NCBI GenBank assembly: GCA_965242565.1 | Contig: OZ251457.1 | Span: 1,364,001-1,428,000 of the forward strand | Origin: CATQGW01 sp965242565 | GTDB lineage: Bacteria > Chloroflexota > Dehalococcoidia > Bin125 | DNA: 64,000 nucleotides | Direction of reading: 5' to 3' | In this document: positions 63,578 through 64,000 of the stretch, one piece after another | Layout of the letters: each line of letters starts with the position of its first letter | How positions within the stretch are numbered: the first letter of the stretch is position 1 | Made by a program: the position numbers and the translations under genes | Notes under the pieces: generated by a model | The model's input: only the letters and a program-made list of their open reading frames with translations | What the model was told of the DNA's origin: nothing | The model's database searches: none

Positions 63578-64000
63578 TCACGGAATATCCGGATCGTAGT
63601 CCCGCCCAATCTGCCCCGCCGACTCCATCGCCGCGATTTCCTCCGCCGAGTAGCCCAGCACCTCGCCGTAGACGTACTCGTTGTCCTCGCCCAGCGCAGC
63701 CGGCGGCTTGAACAGGTCGACGGGCGTGCGCTCGAAGCGGTAGAACGGGCCGTTGAAGCGGAACGGGCCGACGCCGTCGGCCAGCGTGCGCACGTGATTG
63801 AGGCCGCGCGCCTGCACATGCGGATCGTCGAGCACGCGCGGCGCGGCCAACACCGGCGCGGCGGGTACGCCGTGCGACTGCAAGAGGTGGAACAGCTCGT
63901 AGTCGTCGCGCTCCGCCGTCCACGCGCTCAGCTCGCGATCGATCAGTTCCTGCGCCGCGCGCCGACCCTCCGCCGTCTCCAGCTCCGCCGCCGACGCCCA
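63578..64000 (-). CDS. CaiB/BaiF-family CoA-transferase, C-terminal part (runs off the window)
   Basis: Only the last 140 residues are present; the frame continues past the window end. ELFHLLQSHGVPAAPVLAAP, LDDPHVQARGLNHVRTLADG and EVLGYSAEEIAAMESAGQIG are characteristic of class III CoA-transferases. It moves CoA between carboxylic acids; the substrate cannot be told from this part. Confidence 0.85.
   Translation of the reverse strand, partial: WASAAELETAEGRRAAQELIDRELSAWTAERDDYELFHLLQSHGVPAAPVLAAPRVLDDPHVQARGLNHVRTLADGVGPFRFNGPFYRFERTPVDLFKPPAALGEDNEYVYGEVLGYSAEEIAAMESAGQIGRDYDPDIP

Overview
The window looks like a piece of a high-G+C Chloroflexota genome (a free-living or host-associated marine-type lineage is my guess, not shown by the sequence). 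The argument is the combination of a bS21 ribosomal protein (normally absent from Actinobacteria), F420-type luciferase-like and deazaflavin oxidoreductases, actinobacterial-style phosphatidylinositol lipid genes, ADP-forming acetyl-CoA synthetase, and many small membrane-anchored coiled-coil proteins. No rRNA, prophage, conjugation genes, intact insertion sequence or CRISPR array is present. Two tRNA genes (His-GTG, Arg-TCG) are visible.

Layout. 0-6 kb: DinB-fold proteins, small membrane proteins, a secreted HEYFH metallopeptidase, a HAD phosphatase and a rhodanese, mostly on the minus strand. 6-9.6 kb: AMP-forming acetyl-CoA synthetase followed by a tandem triplet of coiled-coil/TM proteins. 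9.6-16.4 kb: a less typical stretch with a frameshifted DUF4238 gene, a protein made of two tandem excisionase-type HTH domains, a split ADP-forming acetyl-CoA synthetase, a GmrSD-like DUF262/DUF1524 gene and a 22-residue-repeat coiled-coil protein. 16.5-19.2 kb: LLM oxidoreductase, thioredoxin-like and Uma2 genes. 19.2-27.3 kb: a phosphatidylinositol/PIM-like lipid locus (CDP-alcohol phosphatidyltransferase, PimA-like glycosyltransferase, PHP phosphoesterase, two LpxL/PatA-like acyltransferases, inositol-3-phosphate synthase, and an IMPase/HisN-family phosphatase on the other strand). 27.4-37.5 kb: redox-fold proteins, Ogt, F420-type oxidoreductase, a phosphohistidine swivelling-domain protein, bS21, diacylglycerol-kinase-like protein and a VOC protein. 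37.5-42.3 kb: a K+ channel with RCK domain, a VWA protein and a ChlI-like AAA ATPase in one minus-strand unit. 43.5-54.7 kb: a large secreted Ig-like protein, MgtE, the tRNAs, an LLM oxidoreductase, SIMPL protein, dienelactone hydrolase and enoyl-CoA hydratase. 54.9-64 kb: a PIN-domain toxin-like gene with an unusual partner, alcohol dehydrogenase, polysaccharide deacetylase, methyltransferase, a two-component system with a three-repeat secreted protein, and the end of a CaiB/BaiF CoA-transferase gene that runs off the window.

The intergenic spaces are the most unusual part. They are packed with short palindromes of three or four sequence classes. One class forms a composite element of near-constant length (148-152 bp) bounded by 26-bp inverted copies of a palindrome. 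I count eight complete copies in both orientations, three of them in a tandem array with a 281-282 bp period. Runs of 15-24 bp direct repeats derived from half of a palindrome lie next to complete palindromes. The longest open frames in these regions are by-products of the repeats and are not annotated.
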